This document shows positions 27,508 through 37,700 of a stretch of 64,000 nucleotides of DNA, piece after piece. The stretch is taken from the NCBI RefSeq assembly GCF_034258515.1, contig NZ_CP139438.1, forward strand, positions 2,294,001 to 2,358,000, given 5' to 3'. The position numbers and the translations under genes were made by a program. The stretch comes from Pseudarthrobacter oxydans (GTDB taxonomy: Bacteria; Actinomycetota; Actinomycetes; Actinomycetales; Micrococcaceae). The first letter of the stretch is position 1. Every line of letters starts with the position of its first letter. Under the pieces are notes generated by a model. It was not told the DNA's origin and did no database searches. It saw only the letters and a program-made list of their open reading frames with translations.

Positions 27508-29639
27508 CGTGGGTTCCTTCCGGAAAGTCTTGTGGAGGATTCCAGCCTGCCACGTCCGGCCGTCCGGTCCAAGCCGGCAGGCGTCAGTGGCACCGCGGGC
27601 CGGCTCGGCCCGGGCCCTGACCCGCGGCCAAGGCCGTCCAGGGTACCGACTTGGCGCGATTCAAGGGCTTCGATCAGGGCTACAACGCGCCGATGGGAAG
27701 CCAGGACGCAGCGGCCGAACCTGCGGGGCCGGGACGCCGCCCACAGCGTTCCTAACGTGAGGGCTGACAGGAAGAGCATGGTGAGCAGCCCGGCAACGCC
27801 TTCCGGCCACGGAAGTGATGCGCCCGAGAGCTGTGAGGTGAACCTTGCCGTGGCTGCAATGCCGGCGCTGAAGATGCCCGCTACGGCGATCAGGGCTGTG
27901 GCGGGCCAGGGAGCCGGAATTACCAGGGGCACGGCTGCGGTCCCCAGAAGTGTCACCGGAGCCACCAGGGGTGAAGCGATGACATTGGCCAGCAGCGAGT
28001 ACGTTGAGAATTCGGGTTGCAGCAGCACTGTAACCGGCCCGCACATCAGTTGCGCAGACAAGGGGACTGCGACCCCGGCCGCCACCCAACGCGGAATGAA
28101 CACCGGCGTCCAGTCGATGATGCGGCGCCCGAGGACAATGATCCCCAGGGTGGCCAGGACGGACAGGAGGAACCCGAAGCTCGATCCCAGGCCCGGGTCG
28201 ATCAGCAGCAGCGCGATGACGGCCACGCTCAGGAAGCTGAGCCCGCGTCCGGACCGCCCGCCTGCCAGTGAGATCAGTCCAACACCTCCCATCAGCGCCG
28301 CCCGAAGCACGCTCGCATCGGGACCCACAAGCACCACGAACAGGCCCAGTCCGGCCCCGGCCAGCACAGCAGCCGGCACCCGGGGCAGGCGGAGGCTGCG
28401 GCAGGCCAACAGCAATGCACCGAGGACCAGGCTGCAGTTGGCCCCGCTGACAGCTGTCAGGTGCGTCATGCCCACACCTTTCATGGCGTTCTTCAGGCCC
28501 TCATCCAGCGCGCTGGTGTCTCCCGTGACCATGCCGGGAAGCAGGCCCGCCGGATCAGGGGCGAGGAAGGAAGCTGCGGCAACAAGCCGTTCCCGCAGTT
28601 CCTTGGCCGATCCCTGCAGTAGCGGAGATTCGTTGGGCCGCCCGGGCGGGGAGGAAGCAGTGAGGGTGCCGGCCTCTTCCCTGCCCGGATCAGGAGGGCG
28701 GAGCTTTCCTGCGGTGCGGACCAGCTGGCCCGGCACAAGGGCTCCCCAGGCCGGGCCGCCCATGACCATAAGGTGGGCACGCGTCCTGAGCAGGACGCCG
28801 CCGGTGCCGACATCCCGTGTCCAGACGGGCACCGACCAACGCTCGGGCGGTCCTGCCTGGCCGGGTCCCGCCAGTGCGCGCGGGGCTCCTGCCACCTCGA
28901 CCACGGCCACCACCGACTTCCCGGACGCAATCGCCGCCGCCAGCGGACCCTCGGACCTCTGGCTGGACGCGACGGCCGAGTGCGATGCCGCGGCGGCAGC
29001 CAGGAAGAGTGCCACCGCGCTGGTGGCCAGGAAACTCCGCCGAACCGGAGTATTTTTGGCTGCCGGCGCCCCTCCTTCGCAGGCCCCGCCTCCCGATGCC
29101 CCCGTTCCCCCGGTACGGGTTCCCCCTGCCGGGTTTGCCCGTAGCCTGCGCCGGCGGAGGCCGGGCAAGGAGGGCCGGGCCGTGCGGAACAGCAGGAGCA
29201 GCCCCAAGGCCACCGCTGCGCAACATACGACCGCCAGGGCTGCAGGGGCCAGCCAGAGCCCGGCGACTGACGCAGCCCACACCGCGGCTGCCGGCAGGGT
29301 GAGGCGGACATCCGTGCGGCGGCGCGGGGCCTCACCGGGGGTGCCGGTGGTTGTCCCTGCCCCGTCCTTCACTGCCCGCGCCCAGGTGTCCTTTAGGATC
29401 CGGCTCCAATATTCCAGGACACGGTGCCGGAAGGGCACTGCAAGCCCCGGCCTCCGGCGCTCGAAAGGAGCATCCCCGGAGCGGACTGCCGGATTGTCAC
29501 GGGTCCCGGGAAGGCGGGCGCCTGCTTCACGGCTGCCCCCAGGACCGGGTGGAGTAGCCGGTCCTTTCACAGCGGACTGCACGTAACGGCTCCAGGGACT
29601 CGTCCGGGAGGTCTTCCTGCTACTACCCATCGGGATCAC
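27441..29639 (-). CDS. comEC: ComEC/Rec2-type DNA uptake channel, short form
   Basis: Polytopic membrane protein of the ComEC family, the channel that imports single-stranded DNA during transformation. About 732 residues from the GTG at 29639, but the start is uncertain because the first 100 residues are low-complexity and several ATG/GTG codons are possible. An early hydrophobic block (about 115-155) and a DUF4131/OB-like part precede the Competence domain (about 365-620), with MKGVGMTHLTAVSGANCSL and multiple helices. The C-terminal metallo-beta-lactamase nuclease domain seen in many ComEC proteins is absent. The tail (about 640-732) is basic and overlaps holA. Confidence 0.85.
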   Translation of the reverse strand: MIPMGSSRKTSRTSPWSRYVQSAVKGPATPPGPGGSREAGARLPGTRDNPAVRSGDAPFERRRPGLAVPFRHRVLEYWSRILKDTWARAVKDGAGTTTGTPGEAPRRRTDVRLTLPAAAVWAASVAGLWLAPAALAVVCCAAVALGLLLLFRTARPSLPGLRRRRLRANPAGGTRTGGTGASGGGACEGGAPAAKNTPVRRSFLATSAVALFLAAAAASHSAVASSQRSEGPLAAAIASGKSVVAVVEVAGAPRALAGPGQAGPPERWSVPVWTRDVGTGGVLLRTRAHLMVMGGPAWGALVPGQLVRTAGKLRPPDPGREEAGTLTASSPPGRPNESPLLQGSAKELRERLVAAASFLAPDPAGLLPGMVTGDTSALDEGLKNAMKGVGMTHLTAVSGANCSLVLGALLLACRSLRLPRVPAAVLAGAGLGLFVVLVGPDASVLRAALMGGVGLISLAGGRSGRGLSFLSVAVIALLLIDPGLGSSFGFLLSVLATLGIIVLGRRIIDWTPVFIPRWVAAGVAVPLSAQLMCGPVTVLLQPEFSTYSLLANVIASPLVAPVTLLGTAAVPLVIPAPWPATALIAVAGIFSAGIAATARFTSQLSGASLPWPEGVAGLLTMLFLSALTLGTLWAASRPRRFGRCVLASHRRVVALIEALESRQVGTLDGLGRGSGPGPSRPAVPLTPAGLDRTAGRGRLESSTRLSGRNPRWPLRRSEQPVPRHRMRPPGGM

Positions 29640-29687
29640 GGTTCACCCGGGCCTTCTCATACCAGGCCTCCCCATACCGCCAGAGCC

Positions 29688-30581
29688 TCACACCGTCACC
29701 AGTGGCAGCAATGCTTGAAGCATCTTGGGTCCCACGCCGTCCACGGCGTCCAACTCCTCGACGTTCTTGAATGCCCCGTGCTCCTTGCGCCAGTCCACGA
29801 TTCGTTGGGCAAGGACAGGACCCACTTTCGGCAAGGCATCCAGCTCCTCCACGCCCGCCGTGTTGAGGTTGACTTTTCCTTCCGGCGGCATTGCACCGCT
29901 GCCGTCATCCTGGCCAGCGCCATCCGGCCCGCCTGCAGGGATCTCCTCCCCTTCCCGCGGAACATGGATCTTCTGGCCGTCCTCCACGGCGAGGGCAAGG
30001 TTCAGGCGGTTCAGGTCGGCTCCCGGCGCCCCGCCTCCTGCTGCCGCGATGGCCTCGTGCACCCGGCTTCCTGCGGGCAGCCGAACCACGCCCGGCCTTG
30101 CCACTGCCCCTGCCACATGGACCACTACGGATCCGGGGGATTCATCGCCGCTGGCGTCCCTGGCAGCTTCAGGATCACCTCCGGTCCCCTGGTCCCCCGC
30201 GGGGGCGCCGTCCGCCACCGGACCACCGGGGCTGATGCCGCTGAGGGGCAGGATCTCCGGACGGCCTGACGCCACCTGCCACCAGAACCATGCCCCCGCC
30301 GCAACAGAGAGGATGCCCAGCAGCACAGCGAGGCGCGGCCCCAGCCGCCACCGGAGCACGGATCCCACGGGAGTGGTGGCGGCAGGATCCAGGTCCTGCC
30401 GGGAACCGGCGGGTGGGGAGTGCGGGGAGGCCTCCGGCGGGTCCCCGGCCGGTCCCCGGTACTCAAAAGGCCCGATACCGTTCCGGAGCAGCCCCGCGGG
30501 AGCCTCCCCGAGGGCGGCCTGCAGGCGATTCCTGGCATGGCGCGCCGGACCACCTGCTTCTCCAGCGTCCCGGCGTGACAT
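29688..30581 (-). CDS. comEA: ComEA-type DNA receptor
   Basis: Membrane-anchored double-stranded DNA receptor for uptake, partner of ComEC. 297 residues: a cytoplasmic Pro/Gly-rich N-terminus (1-78), one transmembrane helix (about 82-102), a linker, an SLBB domain (about 150-210, VVVHVAGAVARPGVVRLP), a second linker, and two helix-hairpin-helix motifs at the C-terminus (about 237-297, NLNTAGVEELDALPKVGP and VDGVGPKML). ATG start 6 nt from a TAGCGT hexamer, probably leaderless. It heads comEA-comEC-holA. Confidence 0.92.
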   Translation of the reverse strand: MSRRDAGEAGGPARHARNRLQAALGEAPAGLLRNGIGPFEYRGPAGDPPEASPHSPPAGSRQDLDPAATTPVGSVLRWRLGPRLAVLLGILSVAAGAWFWWQVASGRPEILPLSGISPGGPVADGAPAGDQGTGGDPEAARDASGDESPGSVVVHVAGAVARPGVVRLPAGSRVHEAIAAAGGGAPGADLNRLNLALAVEDGQKIHVPREGEEIPAGGPDGAGQDDGSGAMPPEGKVNLNTAGVEELDALPKVGPVLAQRIVDWRKEHGAFKNVEELDAVDGVGPKMLQALLPLVTV

Positions 30582-30587
30582 GGCTTC

Positions 30588-30593
30588 ACGCTA
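30588..30593 (-). promoter_or_regulatory. comEA: -10 hexamer TAGCGT, leaderless start of comEA
   Basis: TAGCGT on the minus strand is exactly 6 nt from the comEA ATG, with no Shine-Dalgarno sequence between. Confidence 0.5.
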
Positions 30594-30630
30594 GGGAAAC
30601 GTCCGGGCGCGGCAACAGGGCAGGTACGCG

Positions 30631-31644
30631 TTATGTGGAAAGGCCTGCCGAACGGCTGCCCGTTTCCGTCAGCTCTTCCCCCACGATCACGGCCAGGACC
30701 CCCAGGCCGGCATGGGCCGCGAGGACAGCGGGAAGCGGGCTGGTCTGGGCCGGCGGGCGCCCCGGCAAGGCCAAGGCCAGGCGTGCAGCCAGGTTTTTCG
30801 CTTCGTCGGGATTGCCGAAATGGTGGATGGCAAGGTGGACGGCCGATGCCGGCCGGCCGGCAGCATCGGCGGCGACGATCTCTTCCAGGCGCGCAACAGC
30901 CCTTGCAGCAGACCGCACCTTCTCAAGCAGGACAATCCTGCCGCCCTCCACCGCCAGGATCGGCTTGATGGCCAGCATCGTCCCCAGCAGCGAGGCGGCT
31001 GCACCGATCCGGCCCCCGCGGCGCAGCTGCTCCAGGCTCGGAACGTAGAAATACACCTTGGTCCGTCCTGCCTGTCCAGCCGCGGCAGCGGCAACGGCCG
31101 CAGCGCCACCGCCGTCGGCCGCTGCCCCCACTGCCGCCTGGACGGCCATGCCCAAAGCCATGCCAACGGTGCGGGAGTCCACGACCTCCACCGGGATGTC
31201 CACCCTCGCCGCAGCCAGCCGGGCCGCGTCCGCCGTCCCGGACAGGTCCCCGGAAATATGGATGGAGACTACCGCCTCGAAGCCCTTCTGCCGGGCGGCG
31301 CGGTAGGCCTGCTCGAATTGGCCGGGCGAGGGCCGGGAGGTCTTAACGGAGGTCCCGGCGGCCAACGCCAGGGCGATGGTTTCGGAGATGTCGTCTTCGC
31401 CCTCGCCATAGATCTCCGACCCAACCATCACAGGCATCGGAATGACCGTCAGGACGCCGTCGCCCGTGAGCGCCGACACCCACTCCGGCGGCAAGGCAGC
31501 TGCGGAATCAGTGACCACGGCAGTACGCACGACGGCGCCCGGCCGTGTTCCGGAATCATCCCGCCTGCCAGCTTCCTGCCTGGCGCGCATGGCCGCCAGG
31601 CGTGCGCGGAGCCAGGGCCAGGCGGCGGTGTCGCGGTCGGGCAA
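30631..31644 (-). CDS. DegV-family fatty-acid-binding protein
   Basis: A 337-residue DegV protein, a family that binds a fatty acid and in Firmicutes feeds fatty acid kinase. Homology starts at VVRTAVVTDSAAALP (about residue 38). It continues through the signature KTSRPSPGQFEQAYR and SIHISGDLSGT, EVVDSRTVGMALG, and the C-terminal YVPSLEQLRRGGRI region. The TTG start at 31644 is supported by AGGAGG 5 nt upstream; the extra 37 N-terminal residues are basic and probably flexible. It lies between leuS and comEA, a conserved neighbourhood. Confidence 0.9.
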   Translation of the reverse strand: MPDRDTAAWPWLRARLAAMRARQEAGRRDDSGTRPGAVVRTAVVTDSAAALPPEWVSALTGDGVLTVIPMPVMVGSEIYGEGEDDISETIALALAAGTSVKTSRPSPGQFEQAYRAARQKGFEAVVSIHISGDLSGTADAARLAAARVDIPVEVVDSRTVGMALGMAVQAAVGAAADGGGAAAVAAAAAGQAGRTKVYFYVPSLEQLRRGGRIGAAASLLGTMLAIKPILAVEGGRIVLLEKVRSAARAVARLEEIVAADAAGRPASAVHLAIHHFGNPDEAKNLAARLALALPGRPPAQTSPLPAVLAAHAGLGVLAVIVGEELTETGSRSAGLST

Positions 31645-31700
31645 GGGGGCCTCCTGGTGTCACTGCAGGCCGCCGGAGCTGTTCCGGCGGCCCGGTCCGG

Positions 31701-34235
31701 CTAGGCCGGGACGATGTTGACCAGTTTAGGTGCGCGGACAATCACCGTGCGGATGCCGCGGCCGTCCAGTGCCCGCTGGACATTCTCCGACGCAAGCGCC
31801 AGTTCGCGCAGCTGGTCCTCGGAGACGTTCGGGGACACTTCCAGCCTGTCCCGGACCTTGCCCTGGACCTGGACCACTGCCGTGACGGTGTCCTGGACCA
31901 GCAGGGAGGCGTCATGGGCCGGCCATCCCGCATTCGCGACGGAGGCCGGGTGGCCCAGGACGTTCCACATGTCCTCAGCCGTATACGGCGCGAACAGGCT
32001 CAGGATCACCGCGACGGCCTCAGCGGCCTCGCGCACAGCGGGGTCGGCGCCGCCGGCACCGGAGGCTGCGTCTATGGTCTTGCGGGTGGCGTTGACCAGC
32101 TCCATCAGTTTGGCCACCACTACGTTGAACTTGTTGGCGTCCAGCAGCGCGGCGGCGTCGGCGATGGTCCGGTGCGTAACGGAGCGCAGTGCGCGGTCGC
32201 CGCTGGTGACGTCGATGCCGGGTTCGCTCGCCACATCCTGGGCCAGGCGCCACGCCCGCGCCAGGAACTTGGCGGAACCGGAGGGCGAAACGTCAGCCCA
32301 GTCCACGTCGTCCTCGGGCGGGGAGGCGAAGATCATGGTCAGGCGGACGGCATCCACGCCGTATTTGTCCAGCTGCTCGCCGAGGTCCACACCGTTGCCG
32401 AGGGACTTGCTCATGGCTTTGCCGCCGTTGAGCACCTGCCCCTGGTTGAGCAGGGCGCTGAACGGCTCGTCGGCGTCGATCATGCCGAGGTCGTGGATGA
32501 CCTTGGTGAAGAACCGGGCGTACAGCAGGTGCAGGATCGCGTGCTCAACGCCGCCAACGTACTGGCCCACCGGCATCCAGTCGTTGATTTTCTCCGGGTC
32601 GAAGGGCCCCTCCGTGTAGTGCGGCGAAACGAAGCGCAGGAAGTACCACGACGAGTCCACGAAGGTGTCCATGGTGTCGGTATCCCGCTTGGCCGGGCCG
32701 TGGCAGGAAGGGCAATCCACGTTGACCCACGCTTCGGCAGCAGCCAGCGGAGAGGTGCCCTTGGGCGACAGGTCTTCACCGCGCAAATCGGACGGCAGCG
32801 TGACGGGCAGCTGCTCGTCGGGGACAGGAACCTCGCCGCAGGACGGGCAGTGGATGATCGGGATCGGGGTGCCCCAGAACCGCTGGCGGCTGAGCAGCCA
32901 GTCCCGCAGGCGGAAGTTCACGAACTTCTCACCGGTGCCCTGGCGTTCCAGCATGGCGATCGCGGCCGGGATGGCCTCCGCCTTGGGCAGGCCATCCAGC
33001 CCGCCCGAGTTGATCAGGGTGCCCTCGCCCGTGGTGGCCGTGCCGGAAACGGCAGGATCCTCCTCGCCCGTGTCCAGGACTGCCCGGACAGGCAGGTCGA
33101 AGGTGCGGGCGAAGTCCAGGTCGCGCTGGTCGTGGGCCGGCACGGCCATGATCGCGCCGGTGCCGTAGTCGGCCAGGACGTAGTCAGCGGCCCAGACGGG
33201 AAGCTTCTCCCCGTTGAGCGGGTTGACGGCGTACCGGCCGGTGAAGACGCCGGTCTTCTCCCGCTCAGTGGACTGGCGTTCAATCTCGGAGAGCGCCTTG
33301 ACCTGCTCGCGGTATTCGTCCAGGGCCGCGGCGTGCTCCCCGGTGACGAGTTCGACGGCGAGCGGCGCGTCCGCGGCCACCACAAAGAACGTCGCGCCGT
33401 ACAGGGTGTCGGGGCGGGTGGTGAAGACAGTCACCTCCTTGGCGGGCTTGCCGCCGTCGGCCTCGATCACGAAGTTGACGTGGGCGCCCTCGGAGCGGCC
33501 AATCCAGTTCTTCTGCATGGCCAGGACGCGCTCGGGCCAGTGGCCGCGGAGCTGCTCCATGTCGTCAAGCAGCCTGTCGGCGTATTCGGTGATCTTGAAG
33601 TACCACTGGTTGAGGGACTTCTTGGTGACGGTGGTGCCGCAGCGCTCGCAGGCACCGTTGACTACCTGTTCGTTGGCCAGCACCGTTTGGTCCTTGGGGC
33701 ACCAGTTGACCGGGGAGTCCTTGCGGTATGCCAGCCCGCGCTCGTAGAAACGCTTGAACAGCCACTGGGTCCAGCGGTAGTACTCGGGATCCGAGGTATG
33801 CAGCCGGCGCGACCAGTCGGCCGAGATGGCGTACCGCTTAAAGGACGCGGCCTGGGTGTCGATGTTGGCGTAGGTCCACTCGCTGGGGTGGGCGTTGCGC
33901 TTGATGGCAGCGTTTTCCGCCGGAAGGCCAAAGGAGTCCCAGCCGATCGGGTGGAGGACGTCGAATCCTTTCTGGCGCAGATAGCGGGCCACCACGTCAC
34001 CCATGGCGAACGCCTCCGCATGGCCCATGTGGAGGTCGCCCGAAGGGTACGGGAACATATCCAGCACGTAGCGCCGCTCCCGGGACCCGTCGTCGACAGG
34101 GGTGAAGACCTTGAGGTCTTCCCACACCTGCGGCCATTTGGCCTCCATCGCCGTGAAGCTGTAGGTGCCCTCCTCGGGCACCTCCGCTGACACTGTTGCT
34201 GCTGTTCCGGTCTCTGTCTCCGGCTGAACGCCCAC
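31701..34235 (-). CDS. leuS: leucyl-tRNA synthetase
   Basis: Class I synthetase charging tRNA-Leu. 844 residues from the GTG at 34235, chosen because AGAGGG lies 5 nt upstream and homology starts soon after; the open frame is longer but crosses the leader region. The HIGH-type motif is HMGH (69-72) in [13 protein letters not shown]. An editing (CP1) domain with a [12 protein letters not shown] segment is inserted, and the KMSKS-type loop is [11 protein letters not shown], followed by anticodon-binding and C-terminal domains. A leader peptide with LLL and an intrinsic terminator lie between the promoter and this gene, predicting attenuation by leucine or charged tRNA-Leu. Confidence 0.97.
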   Translation of the reverse strand: MGVQPETETGTAATVSAEVPEEGTYSFTAMEAKWPQVWEDLKVFTPVDDGSRERRYVLDMFPYPSGDLHMGHAEAFAMGDVVARYLRQKGFDVLHPIGWDSFGLPAENAAIKRNAHPSEWTYANIDTQAASFKRYAISADWSRRLHTSDPEYYRWTQWLFKRFYERGLAYRKDSPVNWCPKDQTVLANEQVVNGACERCGTTVTKKSLNQWYFKITEYADRLLDDMEQLRGHWPERVLAMQKNWIGRSEGAHVNFVIEADGGKPAKEVTVFTTRPDTLYGATFFVVAADAPLAVELVTGEHAAALDEYREQVKALSEIERQSTEREKTGVFTGRYAVNPLNGEKLPVWAADYVLADYGTGAIMAVPAHDQRDLDFARTFDLPVRAVLDTGEEDPAVSGTATTGEGTLINSGGLDGLPKAEAIPAAIAMLERQGTGEKFVNFRLRDWLLSRQRFWGTPIPIIHCPSCGEVPVPDEQLPVTLPSDLRGEDLSPKGTSPLAAAEAWVNVDCPSCHGPAKRDTDTMDTFVDSSWYFLRFVSPHYTEGPFDPEKINDWMPVGQYVGGVEHAILHLLYARFFTKVIHDLGMIDADEPFSALLNQGQVLNGGKAMSKSLGNGVDLGEQLDKYGVDAVRLTMIFASPPEDDVDWADVSPSGSAKFLARAWRLAQDVASEPGIDVTSGDRALRSVTHRTIADAAALLDANKFNVVVAKLMELVNATRKTIDAASGAGGADPAVREAAEAVAVILSLFAPYTAEDMWNVLGHPASVANAGWPAHDASLLVQDTVTAVVQVQGKVRDRLEVSPNVSEDQLRELALASENVQRALDGRGIRTVIVRAPKLVNIVPA

Positions 34236-34320
34236 TGCTGCCCTCTTCTGTTCTGTTACGGCATCTGTGCTGCCATAACGGCCTGATCCTCCTGCTGTCA
34301 CCGGACGCTCCCGGACACAC

Positions 34321-34345
34321 AAAAGCCCCTCACCATGGAGGGGCT
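34321..34345 (-). terminator. intrinsic terminator (attenuator) upstream of leuS
   Basis: On the minus strand AGCCCCTC, a 6-nt loop and GAGGGGCT form a perfect 8-bp stem followed by TTTTGTGTGT. It lies 8 nt after the stop of the leader ORF and about 85 nt before the leuS start, so leuS expression requires read-through. Confidence 0.82.
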
Positions 34346-34353
34346 GCCGCACG

Positions 34354-34407
34354 CTATCCGTTGGTCCGGATACCGGGCGGCTGGCTAAGCAGAAGGATCG
34401 CACGCAT
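34354..34407 (-). CDS. leuS leader peptide
   Basis: A 17-codon ORF encoding [17 protein letters not shown], with an Ile-Leu-Leu-Leu run (ATC CTT CTG CTT) early in the peptide. The ATG is exactly 6 nt from a TAAAGT hexamer, so it is probably the first codon of a leaderless mRNA. The second half encodes a TATCCG/CGGATA hairpin that can extend through GCCGC/GCGGC, immediately before the terminator. Position, Leu codons and terminator together make this a candidate attenuation leader. It is too short to verify by homology. Confidence 0.68.
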   Translation of the reverse strand: MRAILLLSQPPGIRTNG

Positions 34408-34413
34408 GAAACC

Positions 34414-34419
34414 ACTTTA
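34414..34419 (-). promoter_or_regulatory. -10 hexamer TAAAGT of the leuS leader transcript
   Basis: TAAAGT is separated from the leader ATG by exactly 6 nt, the same arrangement as in front of leuA. Confidence 0.55.
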
Positions 34420-34487
34420 GCGCACCCGGGAAGGAACACCGCCGGGGGCCTGCCGGGAATGACGGCCTCCGTCAGGACCCCGAGGGT

Positions 34488-34586
34488 ACGAGTCCCCCTA
34501 CTGGAACGGCCCGCAGGATTACGTGTCCCCCTACTGCCGCAACCCGCAAAACCACGTGCCCTCCCCTACCCCCTACAGCTGCGAAC
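34488..34586. repeat. three imperfect 33-bp tandem repeats
   Basis: Units begin at 34488, 34521 and 34554, period exactly 33. The best conserved part is ACGWGTCCCCCTACTG in units 1 and 2; unit 3 begins ACGTGCCCTCCCCTACC. The remaining half shares a CCGCA core. The array sits between the divergent leuS leader and the RND operon and encodes nothing evident. Confidence 0.72.
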
Positions 34587-34604
34587 TTGTGTGCTTTCCC
34601 CCCT

Positions 34605-34666
34605 TGCCAACAGTGGCAGGGCAGGTGCATTGTAATGACCAAGTCTGAGGGGGAAACTGACTGGTC
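34605..34666. promoter_or_regulatory. inverted repeats upstream of the RND operon
   Basis: Two inverted repeats: TGCCA-acag-TGGCA (34605-34618) and GACCAAGTC...GACTGGTC (34637-34645 and 34659-34666, one extra base in the left arm). They could be operator sites for the efflux genes, 110-170 nt upstream of the first start codon. No regulator gene is adjacent, so this is only suggestive. Confidence 0.35.
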
Positions 34667-34775
34667 TCCGGCGTAGGAGCCTGAAATGTATTCATGCCAG
34701 TTACACCCGCAGCAAAGTAGCCGCGGGTCTTACCCTTCGTCTAACCCCGGCCGAGAATCCAACGGGTGACGAACC

Positions 34776-37700
34776 ATGTTTGGCTGGGTTACCCGGTTCA
34801 GCATGCAGTTTCGGATTCTGGTTCTCGCGATCGCAGCGGGCCTTATTACTTTTGGCGTAGTAAACATTCCACATATGGCTGTGGACACCATGCCGGAGTT
34901 CGCCCCCGCACAAGTCGAGATCCAGACCGAAGCCCTCGGGCTTTCCGCCGCTGAGGTCGAACAGCTCATCACCGCCCCCATGGAGGCGGACCTTCTTAAT
35001 GGCGTGGCCTGGCTGGACGAGATACGCTCCAAGTCCGTTCCCGGCCTGTCGTCCATCGAACTCGTCTTCGAGCCCGGTACGGACGTCCTGCGTGCACGCC
35101 AGCTGGTGGCGGAAAGGATGACGCAGGCCCACGCGCTGCCCAACGTCTCCTCGCCGCCCCTGATCATGCAGCCGATGTCGTCCACGAGCCGCGTGATGAT
35201 GATCAAGATGAACTCCACCGAGCTCTCGGGCATCGACATGTCCGTCCTGGCCCGGTGGAAGATCAAGCCGCGCCTGATAGGCATCCCGGGCGTCGCAAAC
35301 GTGTCTATCTGGGGCCAGCGCGAACAGCAGCTGCAAGTTGAAGTCACTCCCACGCAGCTCCGCGACAAGGGCATAACCCTTGAGCAGCTGGTCAAGACCA
35401 CGGGCAACGCCGTCTGGGTTTCGCCGCTGAGCTTCCTGGAGGCATCCACGCCGGGTACCGGCGGCTTCGTGGAGTCACCCAACCAGCGCCTTGGCATCCA
35501 GCACGTCCTCCCTATCCGCACCCCGGCCGACCTGGCAAAGGTCAGCGTGGAGGAAGCGGACCCGCCGGTGCTCCTGGGCGACATCGCCCAGGTCAAGGAA
35601 GGCCACCAGCCGCTGATCGGGGACGCCGTGGCCGGCTCAGGTGCAGGCCTGATGCTGGTCGTCGAAAAGTTCCCGGGCACCAACACACTGGAAGTCACCC
35701 GCAACGTTGAAGCCGCGCTGAAGGACATGGAGCCGGGCCTCACCGGGATCCAGATCGACACGTCCGTCTTCCGGCCGGCAACCGGCGTCCAGGAATCCGT
35801 CGACAGCCTGGGCCTCTCCCTGCTCATCAGCCTGCTGATTGCCGTAGCCCTGTTCTGGCTGCTTTTCCGCTCCTGGCGTGCGGCTGTGATTGCGCTCGTG
35901 GCCATCGCCACGACGGTCACGACGGCCGCAGTTGTGCTGTTCGCCCAGAATGCAACACTCAACATCGCCATCCTGCTCGGGGTTCTGCTCGGCACATCGG
36001 TAATCGTGGGCGACATTGTGGAAGACATCCAGGCCCACCGGCGGCTGGCCTCGGGCCAGGATGTGGCGAAGCCGGGAACTTCCCCAAGGTCGAGGATCAG
36101 CCTCATCGCGAAGGGAATCCGCACTCCGCTGTTCCACGCATCGCTCATCATGGTGGTTGTCCTCGTTCCCACGCTCTTTCTGACCGGGGTCGGCGGCTCG
36201 TTCTTCACCCCGCTGTTCTGGTCACTTGCGCTGACCCTTGCCGCCGCACTGATAGTTGGCCTCTCCGTGACGCCCGTGCTGGCGTACTTCCTGCTTCCGC
36301 CGAAGACTGCTCCGGCCAGGGAACTTCCCGCTGTAGGACGCGCGAAGGCCTACTACGGCCGCGCGCTGGACGGAATCGGTCCCCGGAAAGGCCTTGCCGT
36401 CGCGGTGGTGGTGGTTGTGGGAATGCTGGGGATCGTAGCCGGTTCCCAGCTGACGCAAAACAGGCAACTTGTTCCCACGATGCCTGACCGCACGCTTTTG
36501 GTTCAGTGGGACACCATGGCCGGGACCTCCAACGATGAAGTCCAGCGGGTTGCCGCCAAGGCCGCCGAGGAACTTCGGGCCCTTCCGGGGGTCTCCGGAG
36601 TCGGCGGGCACCTGGGACGCGCCATTTCAGCAGACCAGGTGGTAGGCAACAGCTCCGCCGAGCTGTGGGTGTCGATCGACCGGGGCGCCAACTTCGGCGA
36701 AACCGAGCGTGCCGTGCGGGAAGTGGTCCAGGGTTACCCTGGCATCGCGCACAACGTGATGAACTACTCGCAGCAAACCATCGGAGATGTACGCTCCAGC
36801 ATGGAACCGGACTTTGCGGTCCGGGTCTTTGGAACGGAAATGCCGGTGCTGCGTAAAAAGGCAGAAGAGGTCCGCCAGGCCCTCCAAAAGATCAACGGGG
36901 TGAACAACCCGACCATCGACGCACCGGCCGTGACCCCGATAGTGGAGGTCCAGGTCAACCTCGAAGCCGCCCAAAAGGCAGGTATCAAGCCCGGTGACGC
37001 AAGGCGCGCCGCTGCGACCCTGATGCAGGGCATCGTGGTTGGGAACCTCTTTGAACAGCAGAAGGTTTTCGAAGTGGTTATCCGGGGGGCCGTTGGCGTC
37101 CGGGATGACCTGACAAGCATCCGTGAGCTGCTCCTTGACACCCCCAACGGCGGCCACATCCAACTGGGGCAGATCGCCGACGTGCGGATGGTCCCGAGTG
37201 AAGTCGTGGTCCAGCACGATGCTACGTCGCGGCGCATCGACATTGTCGCCGACATCAGCGGACGCCCCTTGGAAGATATTCAGCGGGACATCCAGGCAGC
37301 CGTCCAGCAAATCGAGTTCCCGCTCGAGTACCACGCCGAGATCCCCACGAAATATGGCGAACTCCAGGCCGCGGATACCTTGGTGCACGGACTCGGAGTT
37401 GCTGCCGCCCTGGCTGTGCTGCTCCTGCTCCAGACAGCGGTGAGGAGCTGGAAACTGGCTGTCGCCACCTTCCTGGCCCTTCCCGCCGCGATGTCCGGAG
37501 CAGCGGTGGCGGCCTGGTTCGGATCGGCGTCGCTGTCCTGGCTGTCACTGACAGCGTTTGCTGCCGTCCTTGCCATCGCCGCGCGCAACGCAGCCCTGTT
37601 GTCCGCACGCGTCGACGAGATCTGGCGGGAGACTGCCGGAGCTTCGCGCACAGACGTGGTCCTGCAGGCAGCCCGGGACCGCGTGTCGCCAGTCCTGAAG

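Noticed and set aside
31545-34190. Plus-strand open frame opposite leuS (881 codons)
   Set aside because: Antisense shadow of leuS; Gly/Val/His-rich repetitive composition without recognisable domains.
34321-34407. T-box riboswitch upstream of leuS
   Set aside because: No T-box consensus bulge (AGGGTGGNACCGCG-type) and no specifier-loop architecture; the leader is too short and carries a Leu-codon ORF instead.
34488-34586. CRISPR array
   Set aside because: Only three imperfect 33-bp units in direct tandem, no spacers between them, and no cas genes in the window.
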